From Caldilineaceae bacterium (GTDB lineage Bacteria > Chloroflexota > Anaerolineae > Caldilineales > Caldilineaceae), in assembly GCA_011523365.1 (NCBI GenBank), contig WTGY01000056.1, positions 1-43,812 of the forward strand: a stretch of DNA of 43,812 bases, written 5' to 3'. The notes beneath the pieces were generated by a model. It ran no database searches. It was not told where the DNA came from and was given only the letters and a program-made list of their open reading frames with translations. This document shows, piece by piece, positions 43,655 through 43,812 of the stretch. The position numbers were made by a program, and so were the translations under genes. Position 1 is the first letter of the stretch; every line of letters begins with the position of its first letter.

Positions 43655-43812
43655 GCGTGCATCCCAAAATGGGGCCAACTTTCCTATACCTGAGCTAGCA
43701 ACAGAGCCATGTCCAGTCCGCGATCAGATCTGAGGCAGTAATAGCACCGTCTCTGACCACTGACTACTGCAGTTTTGGGCGGTCGGGCCTATTCGGCCCT
43801 CCCTTGTGCGGG
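43655..43812 (+). repeat. Dispersed intergenic repeat, copy D (cut by window end)
   Basis: It opens with the same 20 bases as copy B and keeps the order of blocks: a variable stretch of about 80 bases, CTGACCACTGACTACTGCAG, then GGGCGGTCGGGCCTATTCGG and the start of the second hairpin at the window edge. It lies immediately upstream of rsfS. Confidence 0.75.

Noticed and set aside
43597..43662. First 22 residues of the longest rsfS frame
   Set aside because: They lie in repeat copy D and upstream of the -10 element, so they are unlikely to be translated.

Overview
This 43.8-kb window is a GC-rich, densely coded stretch of a bacterial chromosome. No 16S rRNA, tRNA or CRISPR array was found by reading. 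The gene content suggests Chloroflexota (Anaerolineae/Caldilineae-like): a long SufR-SufC-SufB-SufD run, a split methylmalonyl-CoA mutase with epimerase, CtaG, many TPR proteins, an FRG-domain protein and a YfhO-type membrane protein. The phylum is an inference.

Layout. 0-11 kb: a cell-surface block with an SH3-domain lipoprotein (-), a dolichol-phosphate-mannose-synthase-like GT2, a 1530-aa YfhO/flippase fusion, an alkyltransferase-like protein (-), CtaG and a secreted zinc-metalloprotease lipoprotein. 11-18.3 kb: minus-strand housekeeping genes, namely a PAP2 phosphatase, a nucleotidyltransferase, and then yceD-rpmF-fabD-(repeat)-fabG-nusB-tatB-tatC-small coiled-coil protein, ending in a strong terminator. 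18.6-25.4 kb: an Fe-S assembly operon, sufR-sufC-sufB-sufD-thiosulfate sulfurtransferase-sufU-Rieske ferredoxin-sufT. It has a consensus promoter whose -35 box lies inside a 13-bp inverted repeat, and no cysteine desulfurase gene. 25.6-32.4 kb: an accessory region with a membrane-anchored TPR gene pair, an FRG+TPR protein, about 1.5 kb with little coding evidence, a dispersed repeat and a HEAT-like protein. 32.6-37.5 kb: dnaX-ybaB-recR, then the mutase catalytic subunit and a hotdog thioesterase with a stop codon next to its natural start. 37.6-40.7 kb: a low-GC two-gene cassette, a UvrD-like helicase with a NERD-like N-terminus plus a DUF2290 gene broken by one base. 40.7-43.8 kb: methylmalonyl-CoA epimerase, a TPR protein, an enlarged NDK-like protein, rsfS (-) and another repeat copy.

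The strongest candidate for an undescribed system is the helicase + DUF2290 cassette inserted between the mutase and epimerase genes. Its composition differs sharply from both flanks. Next are the Suf operon with a rhodanese in the place where SufS usually sits, the FRG-TPR protein, and a family of dispersed intergenic repeats carrying two GC-rich hairpins.

Coordinates and starts come from reading frames, ribosome-binding sites and remembered family features. No database search was run.
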